Part shown: in pieces, positions 18,005 to 26,147 of the stretch
Numbering within the stretch: position 1 is the stretch's first letter
Layout of the letters: each line of letters starts with the position of its first letter
From: Bacilli bacterium
GTDB taxonomy: Bacteria > Bacillota_I > Bacilli_A > RF39 > UBA660
Length of the DNA stretch: 64,000 bases
Assembly: GCA_900768815.1 (NCBI GenBank)
Contig: CAAGEE010000002.1
Span: forward strand, 62,001 to 126,000
Reading direction: 5' to 3'
Translations under genes and position numbers: made by a program
The notes under the pieces: model-generated
What the model saw: only the letters and a program-made list of their open reading frames with translations
What the model was told of the DNA's origin: nothing
Database searches by the model: none

Positions 18005-20800
18005 ATGAAAAAATTTAATCGGGGCTTTTCATTAGTTGAATTGTTGGCTGCTATTGTTATTATGGGTATTCTTTCTGGAATTGCCGTAGTTGGCGTTACA
18101 TTTTTGCTTAATAAAGCGGGAAGAGAATATTATAAGGCACAAGAGTCGGAAGTTATTATGGCCGCTAAGAGTTATACACAAGATAATAGAAGCTTTTTGC
18201 CAAAGAGAGTTGGACAGAAACATCTGGTTTATCTAAAGACGTTACAAAATAAAAAATATATAGGTGATGTTTTAGATAGAAATAAGAAAAAATGTGATCC
18301 TGATAGGTCTTATGTTCAAGTATATAGATACAATAAAAATAATTATAGTTATGTAGTTAATTTGGTTTGTGATAAGTATACTTCGGAAGGAAGGAATCCT
18401 ACTAATTTAGTTGGTCCAGATATTAAATTCGTTTTTTCGGGAATTGGAGCTAATGATAATTATGATTTAGCTAAAGTTACAGTCACTATTGAAGATGAAG
18501 ATAAAATATCTGGATATAGATATATAATTAGTAAGAGTGGTAATGAAATTAAAAATTCTGGAGATATTGATGGTAAACTAGAAAAGAAGGTTACTTTTAC
18601 AATACCTTTAAAAGAGTTTGTACCAGGTACTGTTGAAGTAAAAGTAATCGCAACTGATTTTTATGGAAATGAAAGTACAAAGAAGGAAACTAAAACTATT
18701 AAGAATTCTAAAGCTCCTACTTGTACAGTTTTAAAAGCTAATACAACATGGACTAATAAACCGCCAATAGAAGTACAAGTTAAATGTATTGATTATACAG
18801 GTTTAGGTTGTAAGAAAGATGTATATACACAATTGTTTTATACTGAGGGTAAGATAGGTTTAGTTGAGATGGAAGATAATACAGGTAATAAAGGTGAATG
18901 TTCTGCGAATACTTATATTGATTTAACGCCTCCTAGTACACCTGTAATTAAAAATACTTATGAAAATAAATGGACTAATAAGAGTTATACAGTACAAGTT
19001 ACTTCTGTTGATAGTACTTCAGGAATTGCTTATTTTGAATACAGATATCCTAATTCTGTTGGAAAGGATGGAAGTGGTAATCCAGAAAATGAATGGCATA
19101 GGTACAAAAATTCCTCTAAGGAGCCTGGTGATAATACTCCTTTTGTAACTACGGCATTTTCTAAAGAAAGAGATGAGTATGTTGAGATAAGGGCATGTGA
19201 TAGAGCAAGAAATTGTTCTGCTACGGCTCGTAGTATGATAAAAATAGATAAAACTAGGCCTACTTGTACAATTACAAGAAACAAGGCTAATCCAGATGGA
19301 TTAAATGATTGGTATGTAACTAATGTCACTTTATCATTAAGTACAGCTGATCCAATAGGCAGCAGTGATAGAGCTGTTAGGAGTCCTATTAGTTATGGTT
19401 TAAAAAATAGTAATTCAGCCTCATATGATGGAGTAACAACAACTATTCAAAAAGAGACTAAAGGTATAACTTGGTATGGTTTTATAAAAGATGAAGCAGG
19501 AAATACAAGTACTTGTAATTCAGGAAGCTTTAAAGTTGACACAACAAAACCAGACAAACCAACTATTACTAATTCTTATGAAAATAAATGGATAAATAAA
19601 TCTTACTCTATAAGCATAGTATCAGTTGATAAAACCGCTGGAATAGATTATTTTGCATATAGATATCCAAGTTCGACATCACCTGGTGAAAACACTTGGG
19701 CAAAGTATAATAATTCTTCGAGAACTCCTGGAGTTAATACAGCGTTTACGACAACAAACTTCTCTAAGGAAAGAGATGAAAATGTTGAGATAAAAGTTTG
19801 TGATGTAGCTGGAAACTGTTCTGAAACTTCTTCAAGTAGAATAAGAATTGATAAAACTAGTCCTACTTGTACTGTTACTAAAAATATAGCTAAGCCTAAC
19901 GGTAATAATGGCTGGTATAAGAGTAATGTAGTATTAACGCTTAACAGAAAAGATCCTGTTGGTTCAAGTGATAGAGCGGTTGCCAGTGGAATAAGTTATG
20001 GTTTAAAAAATAGTAATTCTGTTTCATATAATGGAGCAACAGCAAATACTCAGTCTGATACTGCAGGTATAACTTGGTATGGTTTTATAAAAGATGAAGC
20101 AGGAAATACAAGAACTTGTAATTCAGGAAGTCTTAAAGTTGATACAACCAAACCAACTATGAAGTTTAGTATAAGTAGTGAAACTGCAATTGTTCAGTGT
20201 AGTGATGCATTGAGTGGATTAGCAACAGCAGCACAGAAAAAACAAAATTTAACTGGAAATCGTAATATTACGGTAAGCTTTAGTTGTACTGATAATGCTG
20301 GTAATATTACTGAATCTTCTCATACATATCGTTATAATTCTTGTAAATATACGAAGAATACCTGCAGTTATGGTTGCGATTCATGTTATAATTCTTGTAA
20401 ATATACGAAAAACACTTGTAAATCTAAGACGACTTGCGATAATTGTGGTAGAGGTAGTCCATCAGAGTGTGTTCCGGGATATATTTCATCTACTTGTACA
20501 GGGTCTAAATTATGCCACGGCATGTCTCGTTCTTCTTGTAATTCTACGTCTGGATGTAGGTGGCATGGTGGTAGTACAGCACATGGTGATTGTGGTGGTA
20601 GATATACCTATAGGTACTCTTGTTCAAAATATAGTTCTTGTGCTACTAGAAAAAACACATGTGAAAGGGTATGTACTACTAATCCTTGTGCGTCTGGTTC
20701 TCCTAATACATGTGTAGGAGGATATGAAGACTGTAATTGTAGTTCTTGTTATTATGGATCACCAAATGCATGTAATGGTGGAGGATTTGAACTAAATTAA
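18005..20800 (+). CDS. Giant type IV prepilin-like protein with Ig-like repeats and Cys-rich tail (paralog 2)
   Basis: 931 aa. Type III (prepilin) signal: basic leader, Gly-Phe cleavage point, FSLVELL hydrophobic helix. The pilin part and first repeats are almost identical to paralog 1. Later repeats begin at about residues 511, 615 and 712 with VDTTKP or IDKTSPTCT borders. The last 150 residues hold about 24 cysteines but share no pattern with the other paralog's tail; they include a duplicated YNSCKYTKNTC unit. GGAGAGG lies 7 bases before the ATG at 18005; a GTG at 18002 is less well spaced. A terminator follows. Probably an alternative surface pilin or adhesin. Confidence 0.82.
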   Translation: MKKFNRGFSLVELLAAIVIMGILSGIAVVGVTFLLNKAGREYYKAQESEVIMAAKSYTQDNRSFLPKRVGQKHLVYLKTLQNKKYIGDVLDRNKKKCDPDRSYVQVYRYNKNNYSYVVNLVCDKYTSEGRNPTNLVGPDIKFVFSGIGANDNYDLAKVTVTIEDEDKISGYRYIISKSGNEIKNSGDIDGKLEKKVTFTIPLKEFVPGTVEVKVIATDFYGNESTKKETKTIKNSKAPTCTVLKANTTWTNKPPIEVQVKCIDYTGLGCKKDVYTQLFYTEGKIGLVEMEDNTGNKGECSANTYIDLTPPSTPVIKNTYENKWTNKSYTVQVTSVDSTSGIAYFEYRYPNSVGKDGSGNPENEWHRYKNSSKEPGDNTPFVTTAFSKERDEYVEIRACDRARNCSATARSMIKIDKTRPTCTITRNKANPDGLNDWYVTNVTLSLSTADPIGSSDRAVRSPISYGLKNSNSASYDGVTTTIQKETKGITWYGFIKDEAGNTSTCNSGSFKVDTTKPDKPTITNSYENKWINKSYSISIVSVDKTAGIDYFAYRYPSSTSPGENTWAKYNNSSRTPGVNTAFTTTNFSKERDENVEIKVCDVAGNCSETSSSRIRIDKTSPTCTVTKNIAKPNGNNGWYKSNVVLTLNRKDPVGSSDRAVASGISYGLKNSNSVSYNGATANTQSDTAGITWYGFIKDEAGNTRTCNSGSLKVDTTKPTMKFSISSETAIVQCSDALSGLATAAQKKQNLTGNRNITVSFSCTDNAGNITESSHTYRYNSCKYTKNTCSYGCDSCYNSCKYTKNTCKSKTTCDNCGRGSPSECVPGYISSTCTGSKLCHGMSRSSCNSTSGCRWHGGSTAHGDCGGRYTYRYSCSKYSSCATRKNTCERVCTTNPCASGSPNTCVGGYEDCNCSSCYYGSPNACNGGGFELN
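18030..19330 (+). repeat. Segment nearly identical to 13106-14400
   Basis: Partner of the duplicated prepilin stalk. Identity falls away after the repeat beginning IDKTRPTCT, where the two genes also use different numbers and types of repeat. Confidence 0.85.
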
Positions 20801-20815
20801 TAATAGATTATTTCT

Positions 20816-20840
20816 GAGGAAGGTTGCTTCCTCTTTTTTT
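20816..20840 (+). terminator. Terminator after the second giant prepilin gene
   Basis: A 7-bp stem GAGGAAG/CTTCCTC (20816-20822 with 20827-20833) with a 4-base loop is followed by TTTTTTT. Confidence 0.88.
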
Positions 20841-20886
20841 GTTCTTTTTAAATTTATTATTTTTACTTTTTTTATTGTGTGTTTTG

Positions 20887-20895
20887 TGTTATAAT
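20887..20895 (+). promoter_or_regulatory. Extended -10 promoter of the second WG-repeat gene
   Basis: TGTTATAAT. Transcription would start near 20902, which supports the GTG at 20928 as the start codon. Confidence 0.65.
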
Positions 20896-20927
20896 TTTGG
20901 TAGATTAAAATGGAGAGGGTTGTTATA

Positions 20928-22208
20928 GTGAAAAATAAAAAACTTATTGGAATAATTGTTGCTGCTTTAGGATTAGTACTGATCATATTTGGTTGTTTAT
21001 TTTTATCATCTGGAAATAAAATAAAAGATCCTACAATAGATATCAAAGATTTTACTATTAATAATGAAATTGTTACTAAGGTCGGTGATAGTTTACTTGT
21101 TAGTAATGGCGAAAAGTATGGCTATTATGATATGAATGGTAAGAAGGTTCTTGATGTTACTTATACATTTAATTGGGATAATTACGTCGATGCTGTTGAT
21201 GCAAAAGATGGATTATATGTAGTAACATTAGATGGAAAAAACTATGGAGTAGTTGATGGCAATGGTAAAGAAATACTTGCTAATTCATATATGGCTGTTA
21301 AGATTGTTTCTAAAAATTGTTTTTTAGTAAAAAATACTGACTCAACTTGGAATGTTATTGATGCTAGTGGAAAAAAGATAGTTGATACTACTTATAGTTC
21401 AGTTACATTAGTGGAAAATATAGGAGCTATTCTTTCGAATAATGATAAATATAATGTTATTGGTAGAGATGGTAAGATGTTGTCTAAAAAGGATTATGTT
21501 TATGTTGTTGATTATGTGGGATTAGGTTTATCTACTCCTATATTGATTGGACAAGTAGTAACGGATAAAAAAGATTTATTTCTAGCAAATAATGGCAATA
21601 TTAAGATTATAGAAAATGTTACGAATGATTATTTTATTAATGAAAACTATGTATATTATTCTACAGATGGAACTTCTTTTTCTTCTTATGATTTGAAGAC
21701 AGGAAAAATAAAAAATAAAGTGAAAGTTGATTTTTCAATTAATGGTATGTCTATGTCTGTTAGTGATGCTGGATTGGTGGGGTATAAGTCAAAAGATGGT
21801 AAGACTAATATAAAAGAGCAATATCAATTCTCAACGTCAAGTTATTTTACAAAATATGGTGTTGCAGTAGTTGGTAAGAATGAGTTACAAGGTGTTATTG
21901 ATAAAAAGGGTAATGAGATTTTACCTTGTAAATATAATAAAGTTATAGTGTTTAGTGAGAAGCTATTTGCGGTACGTGATAGTGATGAGGATTCGTATTA
22001 TTTAATTGATGATAAGATGAAAAAAATTTCTGATAATGTTGAATTTGATAATACAGTAGAAAATGCTTTGATTGTTTATAATGGCGATAAGTGTGGTATT
22101 GTAGATAATTATAATAAGAGTATATTTGAAACTAAACATGAATCTTGCGTTGTTTATACTGACTTTTCTATGGTTAGAGATAATGATAAATGGCATATTA
22201 AAAAATAG
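20928..22208 (+). CDS. WG-repeat membrane-anchored protein (second paralog)
   Basis: 426 aa: an N-terminal membrane segment (about residues 5-25, containing IIFGC, a poor lipobox), then WG-type repeats such as YGVVDGNGKEILANSY, YNVIGRDGKMLS and QGVIDKKGNEILPCKY. It is colinear with the protein at 11490. The GTG at 20928 is chosen because GGAGAGG ends 9 bases before it; an ATG at 20910 has no ribosome site and lies about 8 bases from the predicted transcript start. Location next to prepilin paralog 2 mirrors the arrangement of paralog 1. Confidence 0.77.
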   Translation: MKNKKLIGIIVAALGLVLIIFGCLFLSSGNKIKDPTIDIKDFTINNEIVTKVGDSLLVSNGEKYGYYDMNGKKVLDVTYTFNWDNYVDAVDAKDGLYVVTLDGKNYGVVDGNGKEILANSYMAVKIVSKNCFLVKNTDSTWNVIDASGKKIVDTTYSSVTLVENIGAILSNNDKYNVIGRDGKMLSKKDYVYVVDYVGLGLSTPILIGQVVTDKKDLFLANNGNIKIIENVTNDYFINENYVYYSTDGTSFSSYDLKTGKIKNKVKVDFSINGMSMSVSDAGLVGYKSKDGKTNIKEQYQFSTSSYFTKYGVAVVGKNELQGVIDKKGNEILPCKYNKVIVFSEKLFAVRDSDEDSYYLIDDKMKKISDNVEFDNTVENALIVYNGDKCGIVDNYNKSIFETKHESCVVYTDFSMVRDNDKWHIKK

Positions 22209-22230
22209 AGAAGGAGAATTTGTAAAAGTG

Positions 22231-22259
22231 AAGAGATAAAGTAAAAGTTCTCTTTTTCT
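22231..22259 (+). terminator. Terminator after the second WG-repeat gene
   Basis: Stem AAGAGA/TCTCTT (22231-22236 with 22249-22254) is followed by TTTCTA. Moderate strength. Confidence 0.5.
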
Positions 22260-22280
22260 ATATATAAATTTGCATATAAA

Positions 22281-22305
22281 AAGGAAACTATTTTTTAGTT
22301 TCCTT
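22281..22305. terminator. Terminator hairpin between convergent genes
   Basis: A perfect 9-bp stem AAGGAAACT/AGTTTCCTT overlaps the 3' end of the pilB-like gene. It could stop transcripts from both sides. Confidence 0.7.
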
Positions 22306-24810
22306 TTGTATTTGTGATGTTTGACTTGTAACTGGTTGGACATTTTTTAGAATGATTGGTTGCTGTACAGGTGTTATTGGAGCACTTGGTGTAACTATAG
22401 TAGGGTGGTTATTTACTATAGGATGTTGTGTTTGAATATTAGGTATAACTGTTTTAGGTATACTTTGTGTTTGTTGCTGTACTTTTTGTGGTTGTAAAGG
22501 CGGAGCAATAGGTTTAACTATATTTTGTGGTTGTGTTTGGATATTAGGTATAACCGATTGTTTGGTGTTTTGTGGTTTTACTGTTTGTTGCTGTGGTATT
22601 AGAGTTGTTTGTACATTTGGAACAGTAGAAACTACATTTTGTGACTTTACCATATTATCTTTTGAAACAATAGGTTTAACTGCCTGTTGCTGAATACTTT
22701 GTACTGTTGGTTGCTGTGGTATTGGAGTTGTTTGTACATTTGGAACAGTAGAAACTACATTTTGTGACTTTACCATATTATCTTTTGGAACGATAGGTTT
22801 AACTGCATGTTGCTGAATACTTTGTACTGTTGGTTGCTGTGCTTTTTGTGGTTGTAAAGGAGGAGCAATAGGTTTAACTACATTTTGTGGTTGTGTTTGG
22901 ATATTAGGTATAACCGATTGTTTGGTGTTTTGTTGTTTTACTGTTTGTTGCTGTGGTATTGAAGTTGTTTGTACATTTGGAACAGTAGAAACTACATTTT
23001 GTGACTTTACCATATTATCTTTTGGAATGATAGGTTGTACTAAAAATTGTTTTGTAATGGTATCAGGATTAATTACTGGTACGTTAGTATTAACCTTATC
23101 AATATTTATTATTTGTCCAGGCAAATGTTGTTTAATTTCTGCTGGTTTTTCTACTATTGGAGTAGGTACTTTTGGTGTAATATCTATTTTTGTAGGAATA
23201 ACTGTTGAATTGGTTTCAATTGCTTTTTGCTTTATAGGCATTGTAGCTTCTTTTTTATTTTCAGAAATTGCGATTTCTTTTGCAATGTCAGTAGGTTTAA
23301 TAACATTAATATTATTGTTATGTTCTACTTTGTTTTTTTGTTTAATTTCAGTTTCTGTCTTTACTTCTGAATTCTTTTCTTCGATAGGTTTATCGTCAAG
23401 TTTTTCTTCAATTTTTTTCATTATTTTTGGAGTGCTGTATTCTTGTTTTGTTTCCTCTTTAGTTTCGTTAGATGTTTCTTTTTTGGTTTCCTCATCTTTT
23501 TTATCTACAAGTGTTTCTATATCTTCACCCATTGATTTTGTAAGTGATTCATTTTCACTTCCATCTTCTGGATCTGTTTCTATTTCAATGACTCTATATA
23601 CTTCTTCAAAACTTGTCAGTCCGGCAATACACTTACCTAAGGCATCTTGTAACATTGTAATTGTTTTGTTTGTATATACCATGTCACTTAATTGTTCTTT
23701 TGACAATTTTGTATTATTTAGGGCGTTTCTTATTTCTTCGTCTAACTCTAGTACTTCTTGGATTGCGATACGGCCTTTGTAACCTTTACGACAGAATTTA
23801 CAACCTTCTGGGTTAGCATCATATATTTTTTCAACGTCTTTATTCATGAATTTTTTAAATACTTTTTTCTCGTATTTTGTTGTTTCTCTTTCAACTCGAC
23901 ATTTCATACATAACTGTTTAGCAAGTCTTTGAGAAATGATACCAGTTAGGGCAGTTGATAATAAGTAACGTTCAACATCCATATCTAGTAAACGTTCAAT
24001 AGTTGATAATGAGTTATTGGTATGGATCGTTGATAAAACTAAGTGTCCAGTAATTGAAGCACGTACGGCTATTTGTGCTGTTTCTGAGTCACGAATTTCT
24101 CCGATCAGAATTACGTTTGGATCTTGACGTAGGATAGAACGTAGTGCTGCAGCAAAAGTCATACCTATTTCAGCATTAACTTGAACTTGATTCATACCTT
24201 CAATGTTCATTTCTATTGGGTCTTCAACAGTAATAATATTTATTTCAGGTTTGTTTAGTCCTTGTAATATAGAGTAAACGGTTGTAGATTTACCAGAACC
24301 GGTTGCTCCAGTTACTAAGATAATTCCATTTGGTACACCCATCATTCTTTTTAATTTTACTAAATTAGATGGATTAAAACCTAAACTATCAATACCTTGT
24401 AAGCTTCGTGTATAGTCTAAGATACGAATAACTATTTTTTCACCTTCGTTTAAAGGAAGACAGGATACACGCATATCTAGGTAGGTTCCACCAAATTCAC
24501 CTTTAATGGCACCATCTTGTGGAAGTCTTGATTCAGTTATGTTCATGTTAGCTAAAATTTTTAAGCGTGTAGTTAAGTTTCTTTCAAAAGCTTTTGGAAT
24601 ATGTGTATAATCCTGTAAATCACCGTCTATACGAAATCTAACCATCATACCATCTTCCCTAGGGTCAAAATGGATATCTGATGTGTTGTTTTTTGATGCT
24701 GTTATAATAATATAATCGGCAATTTGAGTAATTGGAGTACGTTCAAAATCAAACGCAACCATATTAGTTTCTGCCTTTTTAGCAGCATTTTTTGTTTGCT
24801 CTTCTACCAT
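22288..24810 (-). CDS. Type IV pilus/competence assembly ATPase (PilB/GspE family) with long repetitive tail
   Basis: 840 aa; the secretion ATPase occupies only the first 400 or so. The N-terminal regulatory domain of classic PilB/GspE is missing, as in ComGA. Walker A GATGSGKST is at 168-176, LIGEIRD is the Walker B, a histidine box STIHTNNS follows, and C-x2-C pairs (CMKC, CKFC) form the zinc site. It powers assembly of type IV pilin-like subunits. From about residue 420 the protein is low-complexity: first acidic and Lys-rich, then Gln/Pro/Val/Thr-rich with internal repeats. AGAGGGGT precedes the ATG. It diverges from the minor prepilins. Confidence 0.88.
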   Translation of the reverse strand: MVEEQTKNAAKKAETNMVAFDFERTPITQIADYIIITASKNNTSDIHFDPREDGMMVRFRIDGDLQDYTHIPKAFERNLTTRLKILANMNITESRLPQDGAIKGEFGGTYLDMRVSCLPLNEGEKIVIRILDYTRSLQGIDSLGFNPSNLVKLKRMMGVPNGIILVTGATGSGKSTTVYSILQGLNKPEINIITVEDPIEMNIEGMNQVQVNAEIGMTFAAALRSILRQDPNVILIGEIRDSETAQIAVRASITGHLVLSTIHTNNSLSTIERLLDMDVERYLLSTALTGIISQRLAKQLCMKCRVERETTKYEKKVFKKFMNKDVEKIYDANPEGCKFCRKGYKGRIAIQEVLELDEEIRNALNNTKLSKEQLSDMVYTNKTITMLQDALGKCIAGLTSFEEVYRVIEIETDPEDGSENESLTKSMGEDIETLVDKKDEETKKETSNETKEETKQEYSTPKIMKKIEEKLDDKPIEEKNSEVKTETEIKQKNKVEHNNNINVIKPTDIAKEIAISENKKEATMPIKQKAIETNSTVIPTKIDITPKVPTPIVEKPAEIKQHLPGQIINIDKVNTNVPVINPDTITKQFLVQPIIPKDNMVKSQNVVSTVPNVQTTSIPQQQTVKQQNTKQSVIPNIQTQPQNVVKPIAPPLQPQKAQQPTVQSIQQHAVKPIVPKDNMVKSQNVVSTVPNVQTTPIPQQPTVQSIQQQAVKPIVSKDNMVKSQNVVSTVPNVQTTLIPQQQTVKPQNTKQSVIPNIQTQPQNIVKPIAPPLQPQKVQQQTQSIPKTVIPNIQTQHPIVNNHPTIVTPSAPITPVQQPIILKNVQPVTSQTSQIQKETKK
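22504..23040 (-). repeat. Tandem coding repeats in the ATPase tail
   Basis: A unit of about 94 bases occurs three times (22587-22680, 22709-22802, 22947-23040), nearly identical. A larger block, 22504-22680, recurs at 22864-23040, 360 bases away. Repeats are in frame and encode PKDNMVKSQNVVSTVPNVQT-type units. Confidence 0.85.
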
Positions 24811-24861
24811 TATTTCAACCCCTCTTTTTGTTTACTTTTGTATGGTATTTTACTATATTTT

Positions 24862-24871
24862 ATTATATAAT
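24862..24871. promoter_or_regulatory. Overlapping divergent -10 elements
   Basis: The palindrome ATTATATAAT reads TATAAT on both strands. It lies 36 bases before the plus-strand minor prepilin and 52 bases before the minus-strand ATPase. Confidence 0.5.
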
Positions 24872-24906
24872 AGATTTAGAAGAATAGCAAGGAGAGAAGT
24901 GATAAA

Positions 24907-25527
24907 TTGTTAAAATTAAATAATAAGGGTTTTGTTCTGGTTGAAACTTTGATAAGTGCAGTATTTATTATGTCTATATTTTCAATTATCTATGTAAATT
25001 TTTATCCAATAATGGCTGAATATGAAAAAAGAGAGACTTATGATGATGTCGATAGTAAGTATGCTACTTATTGGATAAAGAAAGTTATTCAGAGCGGGAG
25101 TGTTTCATTTGATGGAACAATTAGTGCGGATATAGCTAATAATAAATACCATAAATTTCAATGTGCAGATATTGATCCTACGGATGTTACGGCTTTAAAT
25201 TATTGTAATGATTTATTTAGTGAGTTTGAGGTTGCTAAGGATAATAATAATAAACTTAATATTTATATAACTAATTATAAAATTGGAAATAGAAATGATA
25301 TGAATGATAAAAACAATTTCAAGGGAGTGGTTGAAGAGAATACAAGTGGTGACTTTTCTTCAGGCTTCCAGGATTATGTAAGTTATTTACCAACATATTC
25401 TAAAGTTGCGTCTTTAAATGGTGCGTGTTATAGAGTATTAGTTGAATTTCATCATACAAAAAATGATAATGATAATTGGACTTATTCGACTTTAGAATTA
25501 ATAAGAGGAAATGAGAGGTGTTGGTAG
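24907..25527 (+). CDS. Minor type IV prepilin-like protein 1
   Basis: 206 aa. Leader with NNKG, cleavage before FVLVE, Glu at mature position 5 and a hydrophobic helix to about residue 30, then a soluble domain ending with a single-Cys segment. It is of ordinary pseudopilin size. The start is TTG, supported by AAGGAG 12 bases upstream and by the compact prepilin leader that results. The stop shares one base with the next start, so the two minor prepilins are coupled. Role: pilus initiation or tip subunit, inferred from family and from the adjacent ATPase. Confidence 0.8.
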   Translation: MLKLNNKGFVLVETLISAVFIMSIFSIIYVNFYPIMAEYEKRETYDDVDSKYATYWIKKVIQSGSVSFDGTISADIANNKYHKFQCADIDPTDVTALNYCNDLFSEFEVAKDNNNKLNIYITNYKIGNRNDMNDKNNFKGVVEENTSGDFSSGFQDYVSYLPTYSKVASLNGACYRVLVEFHHTKNDNDNWTYSTLELIRGNERCW

Positions 25528-26147
25528 TGAAAAAGCTTAATAATAAAGGTCTTACAACTATTGAACTTTTAATTTCGTTTGTCTTACTTGCTATATTGGT
25601 AGCATCTTTATATGGAACAGTTGAAACCTATAAGAATAGGCAAAGTATAGAAGAGTTTAAAGATGAGATTTATACTTATAAAAATCTTTTAACTAAAGAT
25701 ATTCAAAGTGATTTAATAAAGAAGGGGTTAATGGATGTAAAAATAGAAAGCACTCCTTTGGATGCTAGTAATTCTAGTAATATTATTCCAGAAAAATATA
25801 AGGCAATATTTTATTTTAAGGATGGTAGTCATACTGTTTTAGAAACTACTAGAATAGTTGCTGATGATTATGGTGCTTCATCTGTTGCTGCTACTAATTG
25901 TCCTTCTGGACGTAATGACAAGTTTGTAGTTAGTTACGGAACTGATGGAAATATGTATGATTATCCATTACCAAGTGTTGGTTATGGTACAAATGACGAA
26001 GGATGTAGAATAGAGGATTTAAGAATATCTTCTATTAATATGACTGCTACTAATAAAGTTTTAAGAATACATATTATTTTTTATCATCCAGATTTTGGAA
26101 ATAAGTATGGTATAAATATAGTGACACCTATTAATTTTTATAGATAA
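25527..26147 (+). CDS. Minor type IV prepilin-like protein 2
   Basis: 206 aa. Leader KKLNNKG, then LTTIELLISF: prepilin cleavage after Gly with Glu at position 5, and a hydrophobic helix to about residue 27. Its soluble domain is beta-rich with two cysteines (about residues 129 and 153). GTG at 25527 has GAGAGG 8 bases upstream; a longer start at 25518 would destroy the ribosome site. Its 3' end overlaps the convergent ylbJ-like gene by 17 bases. No PilC/GspF or prepilin peptidase gene lies in this window, so the rest of the machinery must be elsewhere. Confidence 0.8.
   Translation: MKKLNNKGLTTIELLISFVLLAILVASLYGTVETYKNRQSIEEFKDEIYTYKNLLTKDIQSDLIKKGLMDVKIESTPLDASNSSNIIPEKYKAIFYFKDGSHTVLETTRIVADDYGASSVAATNCPSGRNDKFVVSYGTDGNMYDYPLPSVGYGTNDEGCRIEDLRISSINMTATNKVLRIHIIFYHPDFGNKYGINIVTPINFYR

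Noticed and set aside
22504..23040. CRISPR array
   Set aside because: The repeats are long, in frame with the ATPase gene and not separated by unique spacers. No cas genes are present.
22922..23782. Long plus-strand frame opposite the ATPase tail
   Set aside because: It is the antisense of low-complexity repeats; hydrophobic Ser/Phe/Val/Cys composition mirrors the Gln/Thr/Lys codons on the real strand.
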